This document shows, one piece after another, positions 10,116 through 18,858 of a DNA stretch of 64,000 nucleotides. The stretch spans positions 1-64,000 of the forward strand of contig NZ_RFFH01000002.1 in NCBI RefSeq assembly GCF_003696265.1, in the 5' to 3' direction. Numbering within the stretch: position 1 is the stretch's first letter; each line of letters begins with the position of its first letter. Made by a program: the position numbers and the translations under genes. Source of the stretch: Nocardia stercoris. GTDB taxonomy: Bacteria > Actinomycetota > Actinomycetes > Mycobacteriales > Mycobacteriaceae. The notes under the pieces were generated by a model, which was not told where the DNA came from, ran no database searches, and worked only from the letters and a program-made list of their open reading frames with translations.

Positions 10116-13100
10116 TTACCGATTGCCGGGCCGGTTCCACACGGTCCGGGCGCGCCGCAGATCGAGAATTCCTGGTGCGCCGACATCGGTGGACTGCACG
10201 GCCATGGTCGCCCGCAGTCGCGCCACGTCCACCGGTCCCGGCGTGTGCCCGATCGCCTCGAACCGCCGGTTGCGGCGGGACTCGGCCTCCACCGCGTTCA
10301 CCGGCGGCAACTCGTGCGCGCGGCCGCCGGGGTGCGCGACGTGGTAGGTGCAGCCGCCCAGCGACAGTCCGGCCGCCGGGTCGACCAGATCGAACACCAA
10401 CGGCGCGTCGACGGTGATCGACGGGTGCAGCGCGCTCGGCGGCTGCCACGCCCGGTACCGTACCCCCGCCACCTGCACGTCGGCCTTGTCGGTGCCGAGC
10501 ATCGGCACCGGAATCCCGTTGCAGGTGAGCACGAACCGGCCGCGGTCGGCGCCGACCAGCCGAACCTGGACGCGTTCCACCGACGAGTCCACGTAGCGGG
10601 CGGTGCCGGTCGCGGTCGACTGTTCGCCCAGCGTCTGCCACGGTTCGATCGCGCCACGCAGCTCGAGCTCCACCCCGCTCAGCCCCACGGTGCCGATCCG
10701 CGGGAACCGGAATTCGGTGAACGGGTCCAGCCAGCTCTGCTCGAAGTCGATGTCGTGGGCGCGCAGATCGGCGACCACCTCGGCGATATCGGCCATCAGG
10801 AAGTGCGGCAGCAGGTAGCGGCCGTGCAGATTCTCGCCGTGCCGCAGCAGCGGCGCGTCGTAGGGGTCGGACCAGAAGCGCAGCACCAGCGCCCGGACCA
10901 GCAGCGACTGCACCATCGCCATCCGGAAGTGCGGCGGCATCTCGAACCCGCGTAGCTCGACCAGGCCGAGCCGGCCGCGGGCCGAATCGGGGCTGAACAG
11001 TTTGTCGATACAGAATTCCGCCCGATGGGTGTTGCCGGTGAGGTCGGTGAGCAGGTGCCGCAGCGAGCGGTCCACCTGCCAGGGCAGCGAGGCGGGCCAG
11101 CCGCCGCCCTCGGCCGCCAGCCGCGCGATCTCGGCGAAGGCGATCTCCAGTTCGTAGAGCGCGTCGGGCCGGCCCTCGTCGGCGCGCGGTGCCTGCGAGG
11201 TCGGGCCCACGAACCGGCCCGCGAACAGGTAGGACAGCGCCGGATGCCGCTGCCAGTAGCGCAGCATCGACACCAGCAGGTCGGGGCGGCGCAACATCGG
11301 TGAGCGGGCAGGGATCTCGCCGCCCAGGGTGATGTGGTTGCCGCCGCCGGTGCCGGTGTGCACGCCGTCGAGATCGAAGGTCTCGGTGCTGAGCCGGGCC
11401 TGGCGGGCCTGCTCGTAGAGGGTTTCCAGCAGTGCCGCCTGGTCGGCGAACGATTCGGTCGGTTGGACGTTCACCTCGATCACGCCCGGGTCGGGGGTGA
11501 CCGAGAAGGTGGTGAGCTGCGGCGCCGTGGGCGGGCCGTACCCTTCCAGCACGACCGGCTGCCCGGTCGCGACGGCGGCGGCGTGCACCCGGGAGATCAG
11601 GTCGACGAAGTGGGCGGCGTCCTCGAGCGGCGGCAGGAAGACGAACAGCCGGCCGGCGCGGATCTCGGCGACGACCGCGGTGGTGGGTGCGGAGTCGGCG
11701 GGCTCGACCGGCGCGGCACCATCGTCGGGGCCGGGGTCCGGGTCCGGTGGGGCGAACAGATCCCGTTGGTACACCGGCGGACTCGGGCGCCAGCTGATGG
11801 CCTGCAACGGAAGCCGCAGTCCGGCGGGCGAATCGCCCTCGGTCAGCACGATGCGGCCGCGACGCAGCTTCCAATCCGCACTGGCCCAACCGGATTCGTC
11901 GGCACGGCGATGCAGGGGCAGTAGCCACGCGGCGGGTTCGGTGACCGACTCGTCCAGGCGGGCCAGCAGTTCGGCGCGGGTGCGGGGCGAATCGCGGTCC
12001 GGGCCGGGGTCTTCGCGCTCGTCGATCGGATCACCTTCGGGCAGGCGGACTTTCGCGGCGAGGGCGAGGAGCGGGTCCTCGTAGGCGGGGCGTATCTGCC
12101 GCTCGGGAAGGCCGAGTCCGGCGGCGAGGGCGGCGATCAGGGCGCGGGCGGCACTGGGGTCGGCTTCGCTGTCCGATGGGCCGGATTCTGTTGCGGCACT
12201 GTCATTGTCGGTGGTACGAGTTTCCGGCCGCCTGTCCCGCAACGGTTTCGGCCACGGTTCGGCCAGCAGGTCTTGGCGAGGCCACAGCGGAACCCCGTCG
12301 GTGCGCCAGACCGTCGCGATCTCCCAGCGCGGCAACGGTTCTCCCGGGTACCACTTGCCCTGACGGAACTGGCGGATACCGCCCGGGGCGTAGATCGCCG
12401 CCATGCGGCGGGCAAGATCCGCGGCGCGCTCGCGTTTGTGCGGACCGTCGGCTTCGGTCACCCACTCGGGACTGATCCGGTCGTCGACCGAGACAAAGGT
12501 CGGTTCACCGCCGACGGTCAGGCCCAGCTCCGCGGCCTCGGACCGCGCGTCCACCGCGGCACCCGAGGCGAGGATCCGGTCCCACTCGGCGTCGGTGTAG
12601 GGCAACGTGACTCGCGGATCCTCATGGATCCGGCGCACGGTGTTGGCGAAGTCGAACGTGGTGTTGTTCGGGCCGGTGGCGCCGGTGATCGCGGCCGCCG
12701 AACTGGGATGCGGGGTGGCGGCCAGCGGGATATGGCCCTCGCCGGCGAACAAGCCGGACGTCGGGTCCATGCCCACCCAGCCGGCGCCCGGCAGGTACAC
12801 CTCGGTCCAGGCGTGCAGGTCGGTGAAATCCGTTGTGGGACCGGACGGTCCGTCCAGCGAGGGCATGTCCTGGGCCAGCTGCACCAGATATCCGGACACG
12901 AAGCGGGCGGCCAGGCCGAACTGGCGCAGAATCGACACCAGCAGCCAGGCCGAATCCCGGCAGGACCCGATCGCCGAGGTCAGGGTGAAATCCGGGGTCT
13001 GCACGCCCGGTTCCATGCGGACCGAATACCCGACGTCCTCGCCCAGAGCCCGATTGACGCCGACCAGGAAATCGATGGTGCGGATCCCGGGCTCGGGCGG

Positions 13101-13520
13101 ATGCGCGGCGACCCAGCGCCGGACCTCCGGCCCGGGACCGCCCAGCTCGCCCTCGGCCACCGGGCGCAGGTACGCCTCCAGATCGGCGGCCAGTTCCGGC
13201 GGATAGCTGAACGGGAAATGCTCCGCGTACTCCTCGACGAAGAAGTCGAACGGATTCACCACGTCCAGGTCGGCGACCAGGCCGACGACGATCTCGAGTT
13301 TCTCCGCACGGTCCGGAAACACCAGCCGGGCAAGGAAATTGCCGAAAGCGTCCTGCTGCCAGTTGACGAAGTGCCCGCTCGGGGTGACCTTCATCGAATA
13401 CGCTTCGATCTTGGTTCGGGTGTGGGGTGCGGGCCGCAGGCGCACGACATGTGGATGCACTTCGACCGAACGGTCGAAGGAGTAGGTGGTTCGGTGCTCG
13501 ACAGCGACCTTGATCCCCAT
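10116..13520 (-). CDS. DUF2126 transglutaminase-like protein
   Basis: A large 1134-residue protein. Residues 1-300 are a transglutaminase domain with the N-terminal beta module (VEHRTTYSFDRSVEVHPHVV) and the triad Cys187 (AIGSCRDSAW), His236 (DLHAWTEVYL) and Asp252 (GMDPTSGL). The remainder (about 340-1130) is DUF2126, with recognisable segments AELGLTVGGEPTFVS, HTGTGGGNHITLGG, RYLLPHFLMADIAEVVADL and the C-terminal GGCTYHVAHPGGRAHE. Residues 410-500 are poorly conserved and acidic. The protein is the equivalent of M. tuberculosis Rv2566. It precedes the ATP-grasp/Alpha-E gene on the same strand with a 210-bp gap, so it may be the first gene of the cassette with an extra internal promoter. 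No signal peptide. The reaction is unknown. Confidence 0.9.
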   Translation of the reverse strand: MGIKVAVEHRTTYSFDRSVEVHPHVVRLRPAPHTRTKIEAYSMKVTPSGHFVNWQQDAFGNFLARLVFPDRAEKLEIVVGLVADLDVVNPFDFFVEEYAEHFPFSYPPELAADLEAYLRPVAEGELGGPGPEVRRWVAAHPPEPGIRTIDFLVGVNRALGEDVGYSVRMEPGVQTPDFTLTSAIGSCRDSAWLLVSILRQFGLAARFVSGYLVQLAQDMPSLDGPSGPTTDFTDLHAWTEVYLPGAGWVGMDPTSGLFAGEGHIPLAATPHPSSAAAITGATGPNNTTFDFANTVRRIHEDPRVTLPYTDAEWDRILASGAAVDARSEAAELGLTVGGEPTFVSVDDRISPEWVTEADGPHKRERAADLARRMAAIYAPGGIRQFRQGKWYPGEPLPRWEIATVWRTDGVPLWPRQDLLAEPWPKPLRDRRPETRTTDNDSAATESGPSDSEADPSAARALIAALAAGLGLPERQIRPAYEDPLLALAAKVRLPEGDPIDEREDPGPDRDSPRTRAELLARLDESVTEPAAWLLPLHRRADESGWASADWKLRRGRIVLTEGDSPAGLRLPLQAISWRPSPPVYQRDLFAPPDPDPGPDDGAAPVEPADSAPTTAVVAEIRAGRLFVFLPPLEDAAHFVDLISRVHAAAVATGQPVVLEGYGPPTAPQLTTFSVTPDPGVIEVNVQPTESFADQAALLETLYEQARQARLSTETFDLDGVHTGTGGGNHITLGGEIPARSPMLRRPDLLVSMLRYWQRHPALSYLFAGRFVGPTSQAPRADEGRPDALYELEIAFAEIARLAAEGGGWPASLPWQVDRSLRHLLTDLTGNTHRAEFCIDKLFSPDSARGRLGLVELRGFEMPPHFRMAMVQSLLVRALVLRFWSDPYDAPLLRHGENLHGRYLLPHFLMADIAEVVADLRAHDIDFEQSWLDPFTEFRFPRIGTVGLSGVELELRGAIEPWQTLGEQSTATGTARYVDSSVERVQVRLVGADRGRFVLTCNGIPVPMLGTDKADVQVAGVRYRAWQPPSALHPSITVDAPLVFDLVDPAAGLSLGGCTYHVAHPGGRAHELPPVNAVEAESRRNRRFEAIGHTPGPVDVARLRATMAVQSTDVGAPGILDLRRARTVWNRPGNR

Positions 13521-13595
13521 GTTCCCAGTTCACCACATCAGCGCCCATCAGGGCTGTTACGGCTTGTAACGGCTGCGGTCCGCTAGCCTCACCCC

Positions 13596-14240
13596 GTGAG
13601 CTACGACCAAGTCCTGTTGCCGTCCGGTGTCGCGTCGACCCCCGCCGAGGTCGACGAATACCTGACCGGACAGCAGGGCCTGCCCGAGTCCGAGGCCATC
13701 GCCGAGATCGCGGCCGAGCTGAACCAGCGGAACGCGGAACTGCCCGAGGTCGACGCGTTCCTCGCCGAATCGCCGGTCGGCGGCGGTGCCACCGGGGAAA
13801 CCCTGTACGTGGCCAGCGACTACGACGCGATCGGGCACCTGCGCGGCCTGCTGTTCGAGCTGGCCACACCGCGCGGCTACGCCGTGTACGACCCGCAGCT
13901 GACCTGGCTGATCGACCCCGCCGACAGCGTGCCGGTGACCGTCAACCACGGCGGCGCCGGTGAATTTCCTTACCTCACACGCAAACTCGTCGACATGTGG
14001 GTGCCGGAGCTGGCCGCGCCCAACCCTTATCTGATCGTCGAGCGCGGACCCCAGTCCTATATCCAGACCTTCACCGACGGCAACGGTTCCTGGGCCCTGG
14101 AATACCGCGACGGCGGACCGGACCGGCACTACGGTCTCCTGCTGCAGGATCCGGCGCAGGTGGCGGACGCGATCTGGGCGTGGACCACCGGCGACCGCGG
14201 CGACTTCGACACCCTGCCCTGGCAGCGGATCGAGTTCTAG
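13596..14240 (+). CDS. conserved hypothetical protein
   Basis: Not recognised. A 214-residue soluble, acidic protein starting at GTG 13596 (MSYDQVLLPSGVASTPAEVD). It looks like a single compact alpha/beta domain: an early helical, Glu/Ala-rich part (20-60), then alternating hydrophobic stretches (RGYAVYDPQLTWLIDP, PYLIVERGPQSYIQTF) and a C-terminal helix with aromatic residues (DAIWAWTTGDRGDF). The mid-part resembles proteins that act as immunity or SUKH/DUF-like domains in actinobacteria, but no motif decides this. It is divergent from the DUF2126 gene and its end overlaps the convergent AraC regulator by 4 bp. Codon usage and GC3 match the neighbours. Confidence 0.75.
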   Translation: MSYDQVLLPSGVASTPAEVDEYLTGQQGLPESEAIAEIAAELNQRNAELPEVDAFLAESPVGGGATGETLYVASDYDAIGHLRGLLFELATPRGYAVYDPQLTWLIDPADSVPVTVNHGGAGEFPYLTRKLVDMWVPELAAPNPYLIVERGPQSYIQTFTDGNGSWALEYRDGGPDRHYGLLLQDPAQVADAIWAWTTGDRGDFDTLPWQRIEF

Positions 14241-14974
14241 AAACGGGTGCCGGGCGTGTGGCCCAGGACGCGCCTGTAGACGTCGATGAAGGCGCTCGGC
14301 GTGGACCAGCCGCAGGCCGTGGCGACCGCGGTGACCGGCATCGACTCCGCCAGCAGTTGCACCGCCCGGTACAGGCGCAGCTGGGTGCGCCACTGCGGGT
14401 AGGTCATGCCGAATTCGGTGCGGAACAGCCGGCTCAGGGTGCGTTCGCCGGCGCCGCAGGCACGGCCGAGTTCGGCCAGGCTCCGGGCGACGGACAGATC
14501 CGACTCGACCAGGGCGCACGCCCGGCGCAGGCGGTCGTCGATCGGTGCGGGCAGGTGCAACGGGCGCTCGGGACAGTGCCGCAACTGGTCGATCAGGACC
14601 TGCCGGAGCCGCGCGCCCTCGCCCGGCGGTAGGTCGGTCGCCAGCGAACAGGAAACGATCAGTTCGCGCACCAGTGGCGACACCGACACCACGGCGGGCG
14701 TCGCGAAGGGCGCCCGCACTTGCGCGGGTTCGAATGCGACGCAATGGAATCGGGCCGAACCGTAGAACCGGTGCTCGTGCCAGGCGCCGGCCGGGATCCA
14801 GAGTGCGCGATCGGGCGGGGCGATCCAGCTGCCCACCTCGGTGGTCACCGCCACCACACCACTGCTCGGGTAGACGATCTGATGGTCGTCGTGCCGGTGC
14901 CGCACGATCGTGTCGCCGGCCGCCAGGTCGTGGGCGCCGGTGACCGGCAGACCCTCGTGGCGGTTTTTCGACAT
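14237..14974 (-). CDS. AraC-family transcriptional regulator with cupin sensor
   Basis: A 245-residue regulator. The N-terminal half is an AraC-type cupin (VRHRHDDHQIVYPSSGVVAV and RALWIPAGAWHEHRFYGSAR), and the C-terminal about 100 residues form the double helix-turn-helix, with the first motif SLAELGRACGAGERTLSRLF and the second MPVTAVATACGWSTPSAFID, followed by the typical YRRVLGHTPG. The His-rich cupin and short length match regulators of drug or metabolite efflux. It is transcribed divergently from an MFS transporter gene with only 83 bp between the starts, so the transporter is the likely target. The 14237 end overlaps the neighbouring hypothetical gene by 4 bp. Confidence 0.92.
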   Translation of the reverse strand: MSKNRHEGLPVTGAHDLAAGDTIVRHRHDDHQIVYPSSGVVAVTTEVGSWIAPPDRALWIPAGAWHEHRFYGSARFHCVAFEPAQVRAPFATPAVVSVSPLVRELIVSCSLATDLPPGEGARLRQVLIDQLRHCPERPLHLPAPIDDRLRRACALVESDLSVARSLAELGRACGAGERTLSRLFRTEFGMTYPQWRTQLRLYRAVQLLAESMPVTAVATACGWSTPSAFIDVYRRVLGHTPGTRF

Positions 14975-15057
14975 ATCTGGGCATCTTATCGGAAGTAGTG
15001 CGGGCTGGATCTTCCTAGCGTCTGGAGCATGAACAGTTACCGCCGAAAGACCGGCCG

Positions 15058-16230
15058 ATGAGCACCGAAGTCACCGGGTTCGCCCCGGCGGCGACCACAC
15101 CCTGGAAACGCATGCGGCACTGGGCGATCGCGCACGCCGTGGACGACTTCTATCAGGGCCTGGTGCCGGCGAGCATCCCGTTCTTCGTCCTCGAACGGCA
15201 CTACAGCTACACCGCGGCCTCGGGCCTCGCGCTGGCCGCGACCCTCGGCTGCTCACTGCCGCAGCCGCTGTTCGGCGTGCTCGCGGACCGGCGGTCGCTG
15301 CCGTGGCTGGCGCCCCTGGGCCTGACCGTCGCGGGCGTCGGCGCGGGCATGGCCGGACTCGCCCCGGTGTATCCGCTGGTCTGGGTGCTGCTGCTGGTGT
15401 CCGGGCTGGGTGTGGCCGCCTTCCATCCGGCGGCCGGGCGGGCGGCCCGGCAGGCCGCGGGTGACAGTGCTTCCTCGATGAGTCTGTTCGCGACCGGCGG
15501 CAGCGTCGGGTTCTTCCTGGCGCCGGTGCTGGCCACACCCGCCTTGGTGGCATTGGGCGTCGGCGCCACGGCACTGTTCCTGCCACCCGCGGTGTTGACC
15601 GGGTACGTGCTGTGGCGGCACCAGCTGCGGACGGGTGGCCGAACCGGTTCGCGCGCAACAGGTTCCGGCCGCGACCGCTGGGCGCCGTTCGCCCTGCTGA
15701 CCGGCGTGGAGGTAGTTCGCTCCGTGGTGTATTTCGGGATGAACACTTTCGTCGCTCTGTTCTGGATCCAGCACTTCGGCGCTTCTCGCGGCCTCGGCGG
15801 TACCGCGCTGGGCGTGTTCCTGACCGGCGGCGTGGCGGGCACCCTGGCCGGTGGCCGGCTGGCCGATCGGATCGGCGCGACCCGCACCGTTCGCCTCGGC
15901 GCCGCGGCAGCCGTCCCGGCCCTGCTGCTGGTCCGGCTCGCACCCGGCCCCACCACCGGCCTGCTCCTGGTCCTGTCGGCCGGTGTCGCGATCAACATTC
16001 CGTTCGCGGTCCTGGTCAAACTGGGCCAGGACTACCTGCCCACCCGCCCGGGCACCGCCGCCGGCGTCACCCTCGGCCTGGCCGTCAGTATCGGCGGCCT
16101 GTTCGTCCCGGCGCTGGGCCTGCTCGCCGACCACCACGGCACCCCGGCCGCGATGGCGGTGCTGTGCGTAATCGCCGCCGTCGCAACAGCGTTGGCATGG
16201 TTCCTGCCGGAGCCGGACACCACCGCCTGA
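15058..16230 (+). CDS. MFS transporter, fosmidomycin-resistance-like
   Basis: A 390-residue major facilitator with about 12 membrane segments. Early residues HWAIAHAVDDFYQGLVPASIPFF are characteristic of the Fsr (fosmidomycin resistance) branch, and the loop 2-3 MFS signature appears as FGVLADRRSLPWLAPLG, repeated in the second half as GGRLADRIGATRTVRLGAAA. The protein probably exports a drug or metabolite by proton antiport across the cell membrane. It starts at ATG 15058, 83 bp from the divergent AraC regulator that probably controls it, and ends shortly before a hairpin. The substrate is not predictable. Confidence 0.9.
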   Translation: MSTEVTGFAPAATTPWKRMRHWAIAHAVDDFYQGLVPASIPFFVLERHYSYTAASGLALAATLGCSLPQPLFGVLADRRSLPWLAPLGLTVAGVGAGMAGLAPVYPLVWVLLLVSGLGVAAFHPAAGRAARQAAGDSASSMSLFATGGSVGFFLAPVLATPALVALGVGATALFLPPAVLTGYVLWRHQLRTGGRTGSRATGSGRDRWAPFALLTGVEVVRSVVYFGMNTFVALFWIQHFGASRGLGGTALGVFLTGGVAGTLAGGRLADRIGATRTVRLGAAAAVPALLLVRLAPGPTTGLLLVLSAGVAINIPFAVLVKLGQDYLPTRPGTAAGVTLGLAVSIGGLFVPALGLLADHHGTPAAMAVLCVIAAVATALAWFLPEPDTTA

Positions 16231-16243
16231 CCGATGCGGTCCC

Positions 16244-16278
16244 ATCTGCTCCGTCGACTGCGGGCCGGCGGAGCAGAT
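16244..16278 (+). terminator. hairpin after the MFS gene
   Basis: Perfect 10-bp arms ATCTGCTCCG (16244-16253) and CGGAGCAGAT (16269-16278) begin 14 bp after the stop codon. There is no clear T tract. Confidence 0.5.
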
Positions 16279-16346
16279 CGCGGGCCCAATGCCAGCAACG
16301 AGATTCTCCGCTGCACAGCGACATACGTCTGCGCCGCGCCAGCGCT

Positions 16347-16496
16347 CTATCGCGCCGCCGCCGAATACCGCTCCGACACAACAACGGCCGCAGCCGACAC
16401 CGCGACAACCAGCGCAACAGCCGTGAGCGTCAACGACCTACCGCATGCCCCGCGGCCGATCGACAACGGAATCGTCTGCACCACAGCAGCACTCAT
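16347..16496 (-). CDS. possible 49-residue single-pass membrane peptide
   Basis: No family recognised. A 50-codon frame on the minus strand starts at ATG 16496 with GGGTGAG about 5 bp upstream. It reads MSAAVVQTIPLSIGRGACGR, then a hydrophobic stretch LTLTAVALVVAVSAAAVVV long enough to cross the membrane, ending SERYSAAAR. A palindrome with a TATA-like core lies about 30 bp upstream, where a promoter or operator would be. The stretch has lower GC than its neighbours. Small size means the frame could be chance, but the membrane segment, start and upstream palindrome agree. Confidence 0.4.
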   Translation of the reverse strand: MSAAVVQTIPLSIGRGACGRSLTLTAVALVVAVSAAAVVVSERYSAAAR

Positions 16497-16525
16497 CAAA
16501 ACTCACCCAAACCGGACGCTTCGGT

Positions 16526-16539
16526 CTATATATCTATAG
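16526..16539. promoter_or_regulatory. CTATA-N4-TATAG palindrome
   Basis: Perfect 5-bp arms CTATA (16526-16530) and TATAG (16535-16539) in a locally AT-rich patch about 30 bp before the possible membrane peptide at 16496. It could be an operator, a -10 region or both. Nothing in the window shows which protein would bind it. Confidence 0.4.
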
Positions 16540-17296
16540 AACCTGGGCTCAGTATTGCCATAGACGGATTCTCTTGATACTCATTGGACATGAGTGCCGT
16601 ACACCTCCTCGCGCTGACCGTCGCGATCGGCAGTTCCGTCGACCATTTCCTCGCTCGCCTCCGCCTGTTTCGATCGCGGAACGCCCGGTACCCCGGCTGT
16701 CGCCATCGACATCGAGCGGCTCGATCGGCACAACCGACGGGAGCTCGTGCGATCCAGCCGGTGGATCGGCCCTCCCAGCCCGGTCGACACCGCGCCGACC
16801 GGCTACCGGACCGCGCCGACCACCGTCCACCGCCGTGGCCAGGACAGTTGCCGAGTTCACGACCGAGAAGGCCACGACCGGCAGGGGGCGGCGCCGCATG
16901 GGCCGATACGCACCGCCCGCCACACCGCACCGCGAACCGCGACGCACACCGTCCGCGGCAGTACGCGAATTCCCCGGCCGTCGCAGCGGTCCGAAACCAC
17001 GCCCCGCTCGTGCGGCCGTACGTAACTTCGTCCGGCCCCCGATCGTTCAGGGCAGGTATTGATGCATGACTACCGAAACCACCGTCCCGACCCTCCCCGG
17101 ATCCGGGCCGCCATGGCAAGAGGACTCCTGGCCGACCTTCGGCGACGAATCGAGTCGAGCCGGGTGCGTACGGCTCTGCGCGAGCTGCGTGACGGAGAGC
17201 GTTACCGATGCTCTATCCGGACAAGCGACTCGGCGAGGCCGCACATGCGGCCGGTCCGACCTGGGCCGCACCCGCCTGAGTGCGAACCGAGCGATC
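16540..17296. other. stretch without a convincing gene
   Basis: About 750 bp between the palindrome and the TPR gene. Several frames are open on both strands, but none has normal actinobacterial codon usage from end to end. The frame from ATG 16590 begins plausibly (MSAVHLLALTVAIGSSVDHF) and then turns into Arg/Pro/His-rich text, and the frame from ATG 17066 (MTTETTVPTLPGSGPPWQED) also loses coding character before its end. Either may be a decayed gene. I see no tRNA, repeat or mobile element here. Confidence 0.4.
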
Positions 17297-17815
17297 TCAG
17301 TGGCTCGGTAGCCGGTCGGTCGAACCGAGCGCGAGGGCCGCTGCCACGTTCTCGATACCGGTCGCGACCGTGTGGGCGTAGTTGTCCGCCGACAGGGCTG
17401 CCAAGCGTTCGCGGGCGGCGGTCAGGTGGCGGTGGGCGGCGGCGAAGGAGCCGATGCGGCGGAAGTTGTCGGCGACGTTGAGGTGGAGGGAGGGGTAGAA
17501 GCCGGCTACCGAGAGGGTTTCGTGGTGACGCTGGGTGCGCTCGTCGGTGAGGCCGTCGGCGGCTTCCAGGGCGCGGACGTCCCAGTTCAGGGCCTCGGCC
17601 GGGTCGTCGCCGAAGAGGTCGGCGAGATAGTGGCCGATGGTGCAGCGGTGGAGCGGATCGCCCTCGGCGCCGACCTCGTCCCACAGCTCGGCCAGCCGGT
17701 GCCGAGCCTGTTCGAGTTCGCCGCGACGACCGGCGACGATCGCGTCGCTGATGGCAACCATGATCGGATCCACCGTGGTGGGATCCTGACCGGACGTAGC
17801 AGATACCGCCGTCAT
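17297..17815 (-). CDS. TPR-like helical protein
   Basis: A 172-residue soluble all-helical protein with tetratricopeptide-like helices: SDAIVAGRRGELEQARHRLA, then HRCTIGHYLADLFGDDPAEA and the conserved FYPSLHLNVADNFRRIGSFA followed by AHRHLTAARERLAAL. This pattern matches an uncharacterised actinobacterial TPR family often annotated simply as tetratricopeptide repeat protein. TPR helices normally mediate protein contacts, so no enzyme activity is expected. I chose ATG 17815 (MTAVSATSGQDPTTVDPIMV) because the open frame further upstream runs through the divergent LysR gene. The intergenic space to LysR is 66 bp, so the two may share a control region. Confidence 0.8.
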   Translation of the reverse strand: MTAVSATSGQDPTTVDPIMVAISDAIVAGRRGELEQARHRLAELWDEVGAEGDPLHRCTIGHYLADLFGDDPAEALNWDVRALEAADGLTDERTQRHHETLSVAGFYPSLHLNVADNFRRIGSFAAAHRHLTAARERLAALSADNYAHTVATGIENVAAALALGSTDRLPSH

Positions 17816-17881
17816 GCCCCAAGACAATAACCACCGGCACCGACAAAATGGCCGAAACGGCGTAGTGCCAATCTGGGGGGC

Positions 17882-18751
17882 ATGCCCATGGAGCTGCACC
17901 AGCTGAGCTACTTCGTCACCGTCGCCGAGGAACTGCACTTCGGGCGGGCGGCGCAACGGCTGCACATCGTGCAGTCGGCGGTCAGCCAGCAGGTGCGGCG
18001 GCTGGAACGAGAGCTGGGAATCGAACTGTTCCAACGGACTTCACGCAGCGTGACGCTCACTGCCGCGGGCGCCCGGTTCCTGCCCGCCGCCCGCGAGGTG
18101 CTGGCCGCGGCCGCACGGGCTCGGGCCAGCGTCGCCGACCTGCTCCCGGCCACCACGCTGCGGCTGGGCACCTGCGGCGGGCTCGGCGACCACCTCGACC
18201 GGATCCTGGAACAGCTGCCGCAACAGTTCACCGTGGACCTGGTGGCCGTGCCCGCCCGCGAACGGATCGAGCAGGTGCGGTCCGGGCAGCTGGATGCGGC
18301 GTTTGTGCGCAATATGACGGATCACCCTGAGCTGCAACGGATTCCGCTGTGGGACGAGCCGCTGGTGGTCGCGCTGTCGGCGAAGCACCCGCTGGCGGCC
18401 CGCGACGCGATCCCGCTCGCCGAGCTGGCCGCCCATCCCCTGCGGCTGGTCGACCGACGGGAGAATCCCGCGCTGGTCGATCTGGTGCTGAACGCCTGCC
18501 AGGCCGCCGGATTCGAGCCGGTGCCGGGCCGCAGCGCCGGGGCACTGCCGGAAACCCTGGCCCTGATCGGCACCGACACCAGCTGGACCGTCGCCTACGC
18601 CGCGCACGCGGTCCGGCTGGCCGTGGGCCGGATCGTGTTCCGGCCGATCGCGGGCGCGGCCCTCACCCTGCCGACCTCGCTCGTCGTACGTCGCGGCCGC
18701 CCCGCCGCCGGACTGCCCGCCCTCCTGGCCGCTATCGATCACGATTCGTGA
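17882..18751 (+). CDS. LysR-family transcriptional regulator
   Basis: A 289-residue LysR regulator. The winged helix-turn-helix is at the N-terminus: MELHQLSYFVTVAEELHFGR then AAQRLHIVQSAVSQQVRRLE with the family-typical TAAG turn in SVTLTAAGARFLPAAREVL. Residues about 90-285 form the periplasmic-binding-like effector domain. Start ATG 17882; the second Met at 17888 is an equally good start. It is divergent from the TPR gene and followed after about 110 bp by a tautomerase gene on the same strand, which may be its target or cotranscribed. Effector unknown. Confidence 0.92.
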   Translation: MPMELHQLSYFVTVAEELHFGRAAQRLHIVQSAVSQQVRRLERELGIELFQRTSRSVTLTAAGARFLPAAREVLAAAARARASVADLLPATTLRLGTCGGLGDHLDRILEQLPQQFTVDLVAVPARERIEQVRSGQLDAAFVRNMTDHPELQRIPLWDEPLVVALSAKHPLAARDAIPLAELAAHPLRLVDRRENPALVDLVLNACQAAGFEPVPGRSAGALPETLALIGTDTSWTVAYAAHAVRLAVGRIVFRPIAGAALTLPTSLVVRRGRPAAGLPALLAAIDHDS

Positions 18752-18858
18752 TCGCTGCGGGCCACCGTTTGGTTCTCGATCACGGCCGCGATCTGCGGTG
18801 AACTGGTGCACAGGTCGCCGAAACCGATACGGCGACAGTGAGATACAGGAGCACGACG

